Below are positions 22,910-34,597 of a stretch of 64,000 bases of DNA, one piece after another. Source of the DNA: Turritopsis dohrnii (taxonomy: Eukaryota > Cnidaria > Hydrozoa > Anthoathecata > Oceaniidae); assembly GCA_027922465.2 (NCBI GenBank), contig BQMF02000305.1, positions 1 through 64,000 of the forward strand, read 5' to 3'. The notes under the pieces were generated by a model, which had not been told where the DNA came from, made no database searches, and saw nothing but the letters and a program-made list of their open reading frames with translations. The translations under genes and the position numbers were made by a program. The number at the start of each line of letters is the position of its first letter. Within the stretch, counting starts at the first letter, position 1.

Positions 22910-23140
22910 CCAGATTCATGTTCCCTTTTCTCAATTATTGCGTTCCCTAAGTTCACTTTATGTTCCTAGGTTTCACCTTTCATGGTGAATTTAGGGAACA
23001 TTGTTCCCTATTTTCAACTTTTGTTCCCGATCAGATTTGAGGAAGTGAAAATCGGGAACATTGTAACAAATTTGTTCCCTAGTTCAGATTTGAGGAAGTG
23101 AAAATCGGGAACATTGTTCCCGAATTTCGTTTATTTTATT
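22910..23140. repeat. GTTCCC-rich repeat module
   Basis: Repeated gttcccta/gggaac motifs; a ~33 bp block (cagatttgaggaagtgaaaa followed by tcgggaacattg) occurs twice, at about 23033 and 23084. Related modules lie at 25975-26085, near 30865, and inverted at 33330-33470. Confidence 0.7.
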
Positions 23141-24429
23141 TGTTGTTGTAGCATAATGTTTCGTGCATTGCTCGCATAAACTCATAAGCCGCATGGACCC
23201 TGTTCAGTGTAAATCTTGACTTGAGTAGATCATTATGTTAGAGTAAGACTATTTTGTATCATGATGTTGTGTTGTGTAGAAGATCAGATATTCTTCTTTA
23301 AGTCGATTTTATAGTATGGAGACATACAACTTATTTCAATGGCTAGAGGTTGATATTGTCGACCGAACGAATTATTCTTTACTGGCTTGTTTTATAGAAA
23401 ACTTTCATTATCTCAAATCAATGACCTGTGTAAAGAGTTGTTGCCGAGTATGATTGACATATTTACTGGAAAGGTGTGCATGTATATATAAAACATGACA
23501 TTTTTATCGCAGTATGCATTCCATTTCCTACTGTCTCTACCCCTCTAATTACGAATGGCCTTCCTAAATTGCAAACGCTAAATCTAAACCGTTCAGAAAA
23601 CAAAAACATCAAACATCTCTTACTGTCAATTAAACTATAACTCAAATTTTGCTTTGACTGCCCCTGTGAAAGTTACGCCTGCATTTGGTGAGTCTTTCGG
23701 TTTCGTTTACAAAATACTTTTCAAGTGAGTTGTCAGTGCTCACCTAATCGCAGACTTTACAACTTTTTCATTGGGAAATAATCTCTAGATCAATGTTTAT
23801 GCCTCCTTAATCATTAAAGTCAAGAATGTCAAAACCTAGAATGCTTCTCGAAAATTTTCATAAACAAGGAATTTTTAAATTTTTCTAAAATATTTTCCAC
23901 GCGTTTCCTTATGACTGCTCTTTTTATGCATAATTACAAATCACATATGCGTTCACTTCATTTCTTTTGTGTTTAAACAATAAGTTTCTTAGGTGGTTTT
24001 ATTAAGCCTGATCTACACTGATAGTTGCTGTAACGGTGTTCACTAAAACATTTGAAGACCCTTTTTTATTCAGTGGAAAACTTGAAACTTAAATAAAACT
24101 TTTTATGAACATTTACATTTTGCATGGTTAAACTAAGCAGCACATATTATCATATGTAAGTAGCGTCGGATATACGTCTGCTGCCACCATTTTGCGCCAT
24201 CCGGCTCTTGTTGCTTTTTGAAATAGGTAGGCCATTCGTAATTAGAAACAGAGACGGTGTTATAATTGTATTAACTTGATCTCTTCTTTTAGAAAAAAGG
24301 CTGTAAAAGACATAATACTTACAAAAAAGGTGGGAAGGCAAAAGGTAAAATGTGTGTTTTTCAGGGTTTTTTTCAGCCTCAAGGGAGATTTATTAAAGTT
24401 TTGTAAATTTATTAGCTCATCTAACATTA
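23141..24429. other. Intergenic region upstream of recombinase copy 2
   Basis: No exon is recognised. Presumably contains the promoter of the 24430 gene; no TATA box in a convincing position can be named. Confidence 0.35.
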
Positions 24430-27400
24430 ATGGTTTATTTTGGATCATTGACTGACCAACAGGTCAATGCTGTAACCGACGTTTTACTTAACTATTTTTG
24501 CGATAAAGATCAAAAGGTAGTTACTTTATTTTTTTTATTTTTCTCGTTGTATTATCATCACATCACATTATTCATCACATCTCTAGATAAAATATAGAAA
24601 TAAAGAAAATATTGAGTACACTTATTTTTATTTTTACGTACAGTATTTCGATTATGTTATGAAAGTTTTGACTCCTGAAATGTGCAAAGGAATTATTGCT
24701 ACTGTATTCAAAGTTAATGATGACCAAGTAAGTAACACGTTAAACTGGGCGTGCATCATTTTAGTCTGATATAAAAATTTATTTAATGTGTATGTATGTA
24801 TTCATTTGCTGGCTACATTATTATTGCGTTGTTTAGGCAGAAAAATCACTGATGTCTTCTGAAGAACCATTTAAGCTCGTTGATGAAGTATTATGCCTTT
24901 CTATAACACTATATTTTGTGTGTTTTTACCAAATAAAGTTTTCATTAATTTTTCTTTAGTTAACATTTGTTCAAGATGATGATGTTATAATAATTAAAGC
25001 AATTAATTCTAACTCAACTCAATCATTAGCAATGATCAAAGAGACGGTGTTTGAAGACAAAAAGTAAATATTCAACTTAAAATCAGTGTGTTGTAGTAAT
25101 TTGTTCTCAATTCACGCCAACACCAGAATCATCAATGAAAAGCTTCATACAAAAAGTAATTAGTTATGGCTAGTAACAGTTCTTGTGCGCCAAAGCGATA
25201 TGGTTTTATTTTATAAAAAGATCAACCAATGCAATAATAAACAAAAATATCAACCATATCCTTGTCCTCTTTTTCTTGGCTGTTTTTGTTGTGACTTAAA
25301 TTGAAAACCTTCAATAACAAATATGATGATGAAAAATGTCTATAGCTGTATTCATAACAACAAAATATTTGTAGTTATTAGAATTGTTGTAAATTGAGGT
25401 CCGTCTTTAAGTTCATCAAATTTAACAACAAATCTATTAATTTGATTTAGGTCAGCAGTGATTGAAATTCCTGTCATTGGTATGTATCATAGAATAATTG
25501 TAGTTACCAGATAGATAGGTCACATTCTAGAAATTCCATTTCACCAAAACTGTTAAATAGACTTAAATGTCAAACTGTATTTCAGCTGATTTTCGAATAT
25601 CAGAAGTAGCTTATCACCACAAAAATTGTGAATATGTTGAGCTGCTATCTGAGGATGTAAGTAATAATTTTCAGCGATTGTGTTTCTTTTAATTGATTCC
25701 ATGTTAGGAAATTATTCATAACCATAAAGCACGTATCTATATAGTGTATCAGTCAAGCTTTTATTCATGAGAATTTTGCATTTCATGAATTTGAATTTCA
25801 GGAACAAATTCAAACAATACCAATACTTAAAGAGGTTTCACTGCAGGACTCAAAAGCTTTAACAGTAAATACCATAACAGTAATGTTTTTGTTCAACTAT
25901 TTATATACTTGTTTGCTTGTTTATATTTGTAACCAATAAAACCCTTCCAGTTCCTTTAAGGTACTACAGAATTATGTACTCTTTTTCTAATTATTGGGTT
26001 CCCTAACTGCACTTTACGTTTGTTAGTTTTCACCTTGTTGAACATTGTTTGCTATTTTGAAGTTTTGTTCCTGGTAGAACAAAACAAACAAACTCTAATC
26101 ATTACTGTGCTCAACTAGACATTCACCTTAGACATTGTGTTACTTTCTTGTTGAGTGCTAAGTAGAGAGGAATGATACACCCTATTATAGCTGGCATGAC
26201 TGTATTAAAGATTAAACCGATATTTCCAAGAAGTCTTACAACCACAAAACTACCGATGAATAGCAAGTTGTTTTTTGTTTAATTTTTAGGGAAAACCAGC
26301 TACATCTGTTGACAAAACCTTTATTGAGGAAGATAACAAAAATGTATGCAGAAAATTTATTTTAGTTTCATTTGCATAATAATAATTATTAGATTATCCT
26401 GAATACCTCTATTTTAATTGTTTCACATGTAGGTAATTAACATCAAAAAAAATGTGGCAGATACAAAAATTAGAGTTGATGAGCCAGTAAGTGTCTCTCA
26501 GTTTATTTATGTTTAAAGCATATATTTTACTGAAGGGACTAGTAACCTCTCCAAAGATGAATAAATGTAATTCATAGCAAACTTATTTTCACGAGAAGAT
26601 TCTTCGTGATTTTGTTTTAGATACTTTTGTGCTAAAATTTTAGGGAAAATTGGAATCAAGCACGAACCATGAAAGTGTTCCATTGGAACCGTTAAATGAT
26701 GTTGCCATGCCAGTAAGTGTTAGCTATTACTACTCGTTAAAATTTATCCTCACCATTTTACTGAGGTAAGCATTTTTAACCTTTACACTTATAGGCAAAC
26801 TCAGAGATCATTTCTGATGATGTAAAACTGGTGAAGGAAGATGACCGGGTATGATAGAAACTTTGTCTATTTATTCATTTAATTGTATTGTTATAATAGA
26901 ATGTCAACTTCGCAATTATCAACTTCAACTTATCAACTTCGCAATTTTCTTGGGTTTTTTTTTCAATAAAAACAATCACTTTTGAGTACCTTCAGGGAAT
27001 GAAATTTCGGGAGAATTAAATTTTGTGAGAATTAAATTTTGCGATTTCGTGAATGGAAACATAACGTTTTAATGAATTCGCAAGAATAGTAATGACACAA
27101 TTGTTTACAAAAAGACAAGATAAATTAAGAAAGAATTTTTCATGATGTTATTTTCTCTTAGTTTGTTACTAAATGATTATTCATCTTGAAAATGAGGAAG
27201 CGAATGTTATGAGGTAATTTATGAAAACTTTTATTATTGTTTCTAATGATAGGAAGAAGCTATCCGCATCAATAAACTAATGGCAGCGATGGAAAACGGG
27301 AATGTTTCTGAGGCGTCAAAGGTAATTATCTGAACGTTTATTTTTCATAATAAAAATGTAAAACTAAATCATTGTGTTTATATGGACGATTGATTACTTT

Positions 27401-30385
27401 TAGTGCTTTCATAAGTGGAAACAGCAAAAATGTGTTGAGCAAAAAGAAGCCAAGAAGCGAAAAAGGAACACAACATTCTGTCCGAAGTGTTCAAAAGAAA
27501 TCGTGGACTTAAAAAAACATTTAGTGAATGTCCATAAAATGGATAATTTCAATGCTCGGTGCATCATAAGTCAACTTGGTATTCGTAAAAAAAGAGAACC
27601 GCTGCCTCAAGAATTAAGGAAATCAAAGCTTCGAATACATCCTAAAAAAATTTGCCCTCTTTGCGAAAAAGTCGTTGTTCGAATTCACAATCACTTAAGA
27701 GCAACTCATCATATTATTGACAAAGTAAAGTACAGAAAACTTCTTGCCAAAGCTAAACTGGAGATGCCGTTTTTGGAGGAGGAAAGTGAGGCTTCTGAAT
27801 CAGCAGACTGTGATGATGATTTTGAGCAAGATTTAAAGATGGTGAAACGTATGGTATCTAACGAAAGAAGGTATATCAGTTCGCTTGGCGATGACCCAAT
27901 TAGTGAATCTTCTGATGACGACTGGTTAAGGGAAACGTTGATCAATTTTGCTGAAGAAAAAGAAAGCCGGAAAAGAACTTGCACCACAACTGAAAGCCAT
28001 TCCGGTATAGTGTTTAAGAATTTAGGTATACATTACTTATAGATTTTCTTAATAGCCAAGTGCTTATTTGTTTTGTTTTTTTTCTCTAGACGATGCTTCT
28101 ATAGTGTTAGATGAACGTGTAGATAACGAAACAGAAGCAGCCGATTTTGTTCAGGAAACAGAAAGGAGTGACCTAGGTACATGCGTTTATAATTTGGCTA
28201 TTTGTGGATGACATGTTTTGACTTTATTAAGGAAAATTATGGTGGCTTTAGATTTAGATACGGGCAGTGAATATTCTGAAGTTTTGTTAGAAAACAATCC
28301 TGTGGCTGATGAAGTTTCCTTAGATGAAAACGAAGATTACGAGGATGACGAGGATGTGCGAGTGAATTTATTAATGGAATTGAAACCGCAGAAATTTATA
28401 ATGTCAGATTTTACGAGATGGCTTTGTACCGTTGATGGGAAAGCTAAACCGCTCCGCTCAGCGAAACAGCATACAGCAGAAGTTGAAAGTATTTTGAATA
28501 GCGTCGGGGATGAATTCAAATACTTATTCGATCGCAAGATTATTAGAGACAAGTGGTTAACACCATTCGAAAGCATTAGAACCGTGGGTACCGTAAAAAG
28601 TTACCTTTCCTCGTTAAGGTTCTTTTACAAGTTTATACAGTGTGAGTCCCCTGAAGATATAACAGATGACTTACGGAAGCAATGTGAAGTCATGATAACG
28701 CTGATGAATAATTGGTTGCCTGTGTACCAGAAGAAAACAAACATGCGTAAATGGGAGAAGCAGATGACGTCTTTGACACAGCTTATTACTGCAGATGAAG
28801 TTAAACAATTGGATACGTCTCCTATTGTCACTGCATGTAAAAAGATTCTCCTGTGCCCGGAAAATGAAACTGGACAATTAAAGCATTTTTGTAATATCCG
28901 GGACTACATAGTCACCTATCTGTGCTTAGAGAATGGTTCGAGAACTGGCGCCATAGCAAACATGACGCTTAAAGAATTCAACAACGGGAAAGGTTATGGG
29001 CATAACTATATGGTTAGTGTTTTTCGCCATAAAACAATTGCAACAGCCGGCCCAGCTAATATTTGCTTTTCACAAGAATTATACCAGGGATGTAAAGCAT
29101 ATATTCAAAACTTTAGAAACCGATTAGATGGAATTGATTTGAGCCCTGACTCGTCAGTCTTTGTTAGTTGGTCGGGAAATAAACTTTCTTCGTCTATGGT
29201 CACTGGACAGCTTAATTCATTCTGGAATAAGGCTGTTGGTAAGAGGCCGTACAGACTTAGAATGAACGCCACTCTGATTAGGAAATCATGTGTTTCTCGG
29301 ACACATGATAGTTGTCCTGGAAAGGAGAAGGATTTAGCCAATCTCATGAGCCACTCAACGGAGACGGCAAAAAAGGTTTACTACTTGAGCGACAAATCAA
29401 AGAAAGCAGTAGAAACCAGTAACTTACTAAGATCCGTTCTTCGAAAAGATGCTATCGAGGAAAACGAAGACAACCAAACAGAAGAAATTCTTCAAGAAAT
29501 CTTTAAGGAAGAGTTAAGTCGCAAGAAAGTGACGTTAACGGACATCAACGCAAAGAAAAAGGCCCATCCAGTTCTTTCTACGTTTAATGTGCTCAAACTA
29601 CGAGACAAGTTGCGGTACCTTATCAACAAGAATGTAAAGCTAGATGTAAAAGATGAAGATGAAAACCAAGGAATGGAAGGTAACATTTTCCAGTGGACAT
29701 TTTGCAAAGAAACTTCCTGTTTTAGAAGTATTTGCTAATGACTTCCGAAAATGCATTTAGGGTGGTTCTGGATTATACTTCTTTGTTTTATTATTATGAT
29801 TTTTCGATCACATTACGCTTGTTTCATTTTTTCATTTCGATATCAACGCCATCTAATATAGAGGAAATGAAAGCCTGTGTTTTAAAGGCCAGTTTCCAGT
29901 TCATCGCGCGAATGAGCAAACTGGCTTTTAATTGGTGGCTGACGCATCTCAATTGCCTGGAAAATTTGAACTACTGAGCAAATTGCAGTTCGCTCATTCG
30001 CGCGACCACACAGCCAACGGACTGGAAACCGACCTTAAGATAAAGAAATATCGTTAGCTGTCTTAGTCTCATTTTCAGAACATTTTTTATAGATGGTGAG
30101 GCTGACTACCTTGAGGAAGATGAGGATTCCCACTCTATAGCCACTTCATCCACCTCAACCAGTTTGAGGAAAGAAAGGATCAAGTTTTCGGAGAGTGACA
30201 AATCGATCATTTGGAGTCATTTTGGACCTTTGATTACTGGAAATGACTTGATTAAAGAAAGTTCCGTCAAAGAGACATTGGATGGGCAAATACAGCTGCT
30301 ACCGTTGGTCAAAAAATTTGGAGTGCATAGTGTCGTAGAAAAAATACGGACAGAAAGAAAGGGATATAGAAAAGGGCGATTGTAA
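24430..30385 (+). CDS. Tyrosine recombinase with zinc fingers, copy 2, 16 exons, apparently intact
   Basis: Predicted DNA strand-exchange enzyme of the tyrosine recombinase fold. Exons: 24430-24516, 24644-24727, 24837-24887, 24960-25063, 25451-25479, 25586-25656, 25802-25864, 26290-26343, 26433-26486, 26644-26712, 26795-26848, 27253-27321, 27404-28025, 28090-28176, 28252 (or 28258)-29679, 30093-30385. All have AG/GT borders and consistent phase; total 3,219 nt, 1,072 residues. N-terminal exons are small, often phase 0 and acidic. Exon 13 has two C2H2-like fingers (CPKC...HLVNVH; CPLC...HLRATH). Exon 15 holds the catalytic domain: Arg in NGSRTGA, Lys in HKT, Arg in LIRK, His in MSHS, Tyr in VYYL; the usual first His of HxxR is replaced. 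The last exon has the LITG...EKIRTERK domain shared with copy 1. The ATG at 24430 opens a frame running cleanly into exon 2. No damage seen. The family is common but poorly named in cnidarian gene sets (from memory). Confidence 0.85.
25975..26085. repeat. Copy of the GTTCCC module in an intron of recombinase copy 2
   Basis: Aligns well by eye with 22920-23035: tctaattattgggttccc and actgcactttacgtt here, tctcaattattgcgttccc and agttcactttatgttcc there, followed by matching tttcacctt. Confidence 0.7.
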
Positions 30386-30402
30386 ACTGTCATTGTTATC
30401 TG

Positions 30403-30408
30403 AATAAA
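30403..30408 (+). promoter_or_regulatory. Polyadenylation signal AATAAA of recombinase copy 2
   Basis: Canonical AATAAA 18 bp after the stop codon, followed by a GT/T-rich stretch (cgttttctttggcaatgg). Confidence 0.6.
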
Positions 30409-31080
30409 ACGTTTTCTTTGGCAATGGTTTTTCAATCTAATGAACCTCCCTAGGCATTTTCGGTAGAGTTCACAATGAACCAATTCATTGCCTCTTTTGC
30501 AAGTGCAAGGACAACAACAATTAATTGCTCGCCCCTCTAAGTGTCTTGATTCAGTAAACGCAACCTGTAAAAGACGAGTTGATAAGTATTTTGGTAAAGG
30601 CAAAGTATTTTTACCTTTACTTTAGACACTGACATGGATTTATGACGCGGTTCATTCCAAAAGAACGCTCACCGAATTTGTAGTTGTTCCCTTTTTTCAC
30701 CTAAAATTGAGTACGTTTTTGTTCGATGAAAGCGGATGGAAGGCATATTGACTGTTGAATATTATTTGACGTTAATGGCATCATGTTGATCTTTAGAATC
30801 ACCGGAAATTAAGTCACGTAGAGGTCATAGTAAACAAGTACGGGAAAGAATACAAACACTAACTTGTTCCCTAACTTCACCAACATCGTCAAAGTTTGTT
30901 TAGCTAGAATGGGTGTGGTCTCGGTGTTTCATTCGGAAAAAAGGGCTTTTGAGACGCTCTTACATTATGCTAAATGAGAAGAACATTGAAATATGACTTA
31001 GATTGCTAACAGTAGCTCATTTACTTGTCTTTAAAAACGAAGGGCTTGTCATCGTTCTTTTATTAAGTGTACAGACGTAT
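30409..31080. other. Intergenic with a GTTCCC repeat fragment
   Basis: No gene is supported. Near 30865-30890 it contains cttgttccctaacttcacc, a fragment of the GTTCCC family. Confidence 0.4.
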
Positions 31081-31084
31081 GTAT

Positions 31085-33240
31085 ATAATTATTATTATTA
31101 TTATTAACACTTTATTTTACTTCGGTTTACAATATGAATATAGATTATATACATATATATACAGACACAACATAAATTGGTCTATTTACACCGAAAAATA
31201 ACATCAAATAAATCATTAAATCATCAAATAAATCCTACATTAGCAATATAATCCCTGCAAAGTCTGCAAGGACAGTTTATTGGTTTCCAGAATTTTATTT
31301 CATGTTTGAAGTTTTCTAGGGTGCTTGCATTTTTGATGTGCTCCGGAATTAAGTTCCAAATTTTAGGGCCGAGATACCTAATTGAATGTTTGCCTTTAAG
31401 TTCTGTGTGTACATTAGGTAATTTGAAGTAGTTTTTAAAACGGAAACTATACCTGTTTTGTTTATTGACTTCAAATAAATTGGCAAATGTTTTATGAGCA
31501 AGCCCTCGTACTACTTTAAACATTTCTACCGCAAGTTTTTGAATGTTCCTGTGGTGGATTGTAACAGAGTTGTCCTTTATTAATAAATCGTCAAAAGTTG
31601 AATGGTAATCATTATACAGGAGTCTTAGTGCTCTTTCATGAAGTTGGTTTATTTTATTGTTAGATTCTCTGCTATGGAACATCCAGGCAAGAGGACTATA
31701 TGCAAATTGTGACTCAAAGAAAGACTTTAGGATTACCTTTTTTTTATGGAAGTTTAGTTCCTTCATCATTCGGCTTAAGGCACTTAATTTTTGACCTGCT
31801 TTTGTGCAAATGTTTTTCACATGTTTATCAAATTCAAGCTGATTATCTAGGGTAACGCCCAGAAGCATCGCTTTGTTTTCTTCCCATATAATATTATTAT
31901 TTAGTGATACAAACGTATGTTCTACTTTTTTGCCAAAGATTAGAAGATGACATTTGTTTGTATTTATTTTCATATAGTTATACTCAAACCAATCAACGAG
32001 AAGGGCACTATCATGTTCAAGTTGGAAGCACATATTTTCCAAATTGGGGTCACTTATGTAGGGAGTTGTGTCATCTGCAAAATTGCAAACATCACACGTT
32101 GGCAAGCTAAAGAATAAGTCATTCAAATAAATATTGAATAGGATTGGTCCTAGTACAGAGCCTTGAGGAACTCCTTGTAGAAGCTCTGACCAGGAACTGA
32201 AAGCTGTATTGATCTTAGTTCTTTGCCAACGGTTTTTTAGATAACTAGAGATTATTTTTAAAGAATCAAAACTGAAACCGTACGCATATAATTTAGCCAA
32301 AAGAAGCTCATAGTTAATTGTGTCAAATGCTTTTGAGAGATCAGTTAATATTGCTCCTGAAAAACCTCTAGAATCTAAGGATTTCTTGATTGTTTCAATC
32401 ATATTTACCAAAGCGGTTTGTGCGCTATAGCCTTTCCTATATCCACAAAGATGCGGAGATAAAAGTTTATCCATAAAAGGAAGAAGTTGTGATTGCATGA
32501 TTCGTTCAAAGATTTTTGATATTGTAGGAATAACACTTATGGGTCTATAATTTTTTTTACTTGTTGCGTCTTCCTTTTTGAAGACAGGTGTGATGTCGGC
32601 TAACTTTAATTCGTTGGGGAAGTTACTATTGTGTATAACTTGGTTATTCCAGATATCTTTCAAAGCTTCACTGGAAATTTCAGCAGTTAATTTTAAGATT
32701 TTTGGAGGTATGTTTCCCTGAGTGCCTATTTTGTTGGAGTTTAATTGGGTTATTTCATTGACGATGTCAATAGGACTTACTTTCTTAAAGTCGAAGCATG
32801 ATTCAGTTCTCACTTTTTTTTTAATTTCAAGTATACTTGGATGGTTTTCAAACTTTTTAATTGCTGTCTGGATAGGATCAACTATACCATTTGTGTTTGT
32901 CAGCAAAAATTTATTTTCTTGTATGTTTAAAGATTTTGTGGCATTTTGGAAAAAGTTGTTAAAGACACTAGCAACGTCATCGTCTTCAGCGATGATTTCA
33001 TTATTTTCTACTAGAGTGATTTTTGCTGTAGAAGTACCTTTATCGGAAAGGAAAGGTTTTACAGTTTTCCAAAAGCGTTTGTTTTCAGTGATATCCTTTA
33101 AATTCAAGTTGCTGTAATATTTCTTTTTTTCTTTTCGATACAGTCTACTACAATAGTTTTTTTGCTTTTTGTATCGATAATGTCCTGGTACTATGCCACT
33201 CTTAATTTTTCCATTTTTTTCCTAGATAGGCGCCAAAGTT
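31085..33240 (-). mobile_element. CR1/L2-like LINE, 5'-truncated
   Basis: Minus-strand non-LTR retrotransposon. The 3' end (low coordinate) has a short TAA-type microsatellite (31090-31105) typical of CR1-like tails, then the reverse transcriptase frame. The 5' endonuclease domain is missing and similarity fades near 33230, as expected from truncated reverse transcription. Confidence 0.85.
31224..33107 (-). CDS. LINE reverse transcriptase (5'-truncated ORF2)
   Basis: Copies LINE RNA into DNA at the insertion site. The frame is intact for 627 codons from the first Met and continues upstream without Met to about 33229 (HYRYKKQKNYC, KKKYYSNL), so the ORF start lies in missing sequence. Visible domains in order: linker with FWKTVKPFLSDKG, RT fingers YRPISVIPTISKIFERI, motif A LTDLSKAFDTINYELL, motif GVPQGSVLGPILFNIYL, the catalytic FADDTT box, then the C-terminal region (LGVTLD, HRNIQKLAVEMFKV, GPKIWNLIPEHIKN). 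No stops or frameshifts inside, suggesting a young copy. No endonuclease remains, so it is non-autonomous. Confidence 0.92.
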   Translation of the reverse strand: MNLKDITENKRFWKTVKPFLSDKGTSTAKITLVENNEIIAEDDDVASVFNNFFQNATKSLNIQENKFLLTNTNGIVDPIQTAIKKFENHPSILEIKKKVRTESCFDFKKVSPIDIVNEITQLNSNKIGTQGNIPPKILKLTAEISSEALKDIWNNQVIHNSNFPNELKLADITPVFKKEDATSKKNYRPISVIPTISKIFERIMQSQLLPFMDKLLSPHLCGYRKGYSAQTALVNMIETIKKSLDSRGFSGAILTDLSKAFDTINYELLLAKLYAYGFSFDSLKIISSYLKNRWQRTKINTAFSSWSELLQGVPQGSVLGPILFNIYLNDLFFSLPTCDVCNFADDTTPYISDPNLENMCFQLEHDSALLVDWFEYNYMKINTNKCHLLIFGKKVEHTFVSLNNNIIWEENKAMLLGVTLDNQLEFDKHVKNICTKAGQKLSALSRMMKELNFHKKKVILKSFFESQFAYSPLAWMFHSRESNNKINQLHERALRLLYNDYHSTFDDLLIKDNSVTIHHRNIQKLAVEMFKVVRGLAHKTFANLFEVNKQNRYSFRFKNYFKLPNVHTELKGKHSIRYLGPKIWNLIPEHIKNASTLENFKHEIKFWKPINCPCRLCRDYIANVGFI

Positions 33241-33329
33241 TTGGTGGAATAAGATGGAATGCTCACATAATATTCTACTCATCAGAAGGATTTATCACAC
33301 CAACGGCCTCGTTCCAGTGTTTTCATTTT

Positions 33330-33470
33330 CCGTTTAAACGGACACCGTTCCCTATATTCACTTTTACATGGTTATTGTCCCCTATATTCACTTTTACATA
33401 AGTGTTTGTGCGTTTCAAAATGGATATTGGAAATGGTGAAATTCAGGAACATTAAAGTGGATACATGAAT
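33330..33470. repeat. GTTCCC module, inverted relative to 22910-23140
   Basis: ccctatattcacttttacat occurs twice (about 33352 and 33379). In reverse complement the segment reads cactttaatgttcctgaatttcacc, close to cactttatgttcctaggtttcacc at 22950. Like its partner, it directly abuts a GATA tract. Confidence 0.6.
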
Positions 33471-33475
33471 CTTGA

Positions 33476-33480
33476 GATAG

Positions 33481-33557
<77 letters not shown>
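33476..33557. repeat. (GATA)n microsatellite, 82 bp
   Basis: GATA repeats with one GATAAATA interruption near 33497. Confidence 0.97.
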
Positions 33558-33911
33558 ACGCCGCCGAAACCAATATCTTTCGCTTAGCGAAATCTAATAA
33601 ACTATTGTATTCGGTTTATTGTATTCCACTGCACCTATGGTTAAAATGTTTAATGCAGGCTAATTTTGGTGTTCTGGCCTCACCATAATTAGCTGGAACA
33701 GAACGCTTCCTCCCTCCTCCACTCAACCATACCCCATTTTCGAAAATCATTTGTCCGCAAATCGGGTTATTCAAATAAAACTCGGGGAATCGGATTTCTT
33801 GTTAAGGTTTAGTTGTACCTATATAAAATAATGATGTTACCAGCCATGATACATGTGTTTTCAATTAAGCTACATTATCAGGATGTAAAATAAAAATGAG
33901 TCTTTACCCTG
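33558..33911. other. Intergenic, no recognised gene
   Basis: No exon-like frame and no clear repeat structure apart from its boundaries with the GATA tract and the MITE. Confidence 0.35.
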
Positions 33912-33919
33912 GCTGTTAA

Positions 33920-34270
33920 CATGGACATATAAAGAGATATACCCTATCGGGGAATAAAAAGTAGGGGAAAAGTGACCAACTGTTTTGGTTGGTGACTAAA
34001 ATTTTCCCTGACCAAATTTTCCCCCGACTTTTCTGCACCCGAACAAAAATTTTCCACTACTTTTTTCCCCGATAAGGTATACAATAACTCAGACGTTATT
34101 GTAATATCTTGATTATTTTCTTCTTATATTGAAAATAATTAATCAGGGAAAAGTGACTAATTTCAAAAATTGGTCGGGGAAAAGTGACTAAAATTTCCTT
34201 AGGTGACTAAAATTTTCCCCGATTAAATTTTTTACCGGCTTTTATCTGCCCTGATAAGGTACGTCCATAT
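33920..34270. mobile_element. hAT-like MITE, 351 bp, 8-bp target duplication
   Basis: Flanked by identical GCTGTTAA (33912-33919 and 34271-34278). Ends are imperfect inverted repeats (CATGGACATA... and reverse complement ATATGGACGTACC, continuing into CCTATCGGGG / CTTATCAGGG). Internal gactaaaattttcccc motifs occur in both orientations. An 8-bp duplication points to the hAT superfamily. Confidence 0.75.
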
Positions 34271-34366
34271 GCTGTTAATAATGATGAACTTTCGTCTTTG
34301 CTCTGAAATCACACCGTTTCAATGCTTTACTGTTCCAAGAATTTAATTACCAATTTAAATTTAATA

Positions 34367-34595
34367 CACCTTTCCCGTAATTGATTCCGCAATACTTTTT
34401 ACCATACTCCGCCTCGTTTTCGAGGTTGATATGGTAACAGAATGGCACGGGACTCATTTCAGTAATGAGCAATTAGTGTAATGATTGTGATAGTGTTAAT
34501 GATTGAGCACGGGAGATTCGGTTGTCATGGTATAGCATATTGAAAACGAGGTAGAGCATGATAAAAATATTGCGCAATCAATTACGGGAAAGGTG
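34367..34595. mobile_element. MITE, 229 bp, TA target duplication
   Basis: Ends CACCTTTCCCGTAATTGATT and its inverse at 34576-34595, flanked by TA on both sides. Shares ctccgcctcgttttcg and catgggactcattt-like internal sequence with the 6997-7186 element. Confidence 0.82.
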
Positions 34596-34597
34596 TA

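Noticed and set aside
30217..30603. Minus-strand 128-codon frame with a Cys cluster (CCCPCTC)
   Set aside because: It overlaps the last exon of recombinase copy 2 on the other strand and has no splice support or family resemblance.
22920..33470. GTTCCC modules as the arms of a second CACTA element
   Set aside because: No CACTR...YAGTG ends with a 3-bp duplication could be found at the outer edges, so only a weaker inverted-module observation is reported.
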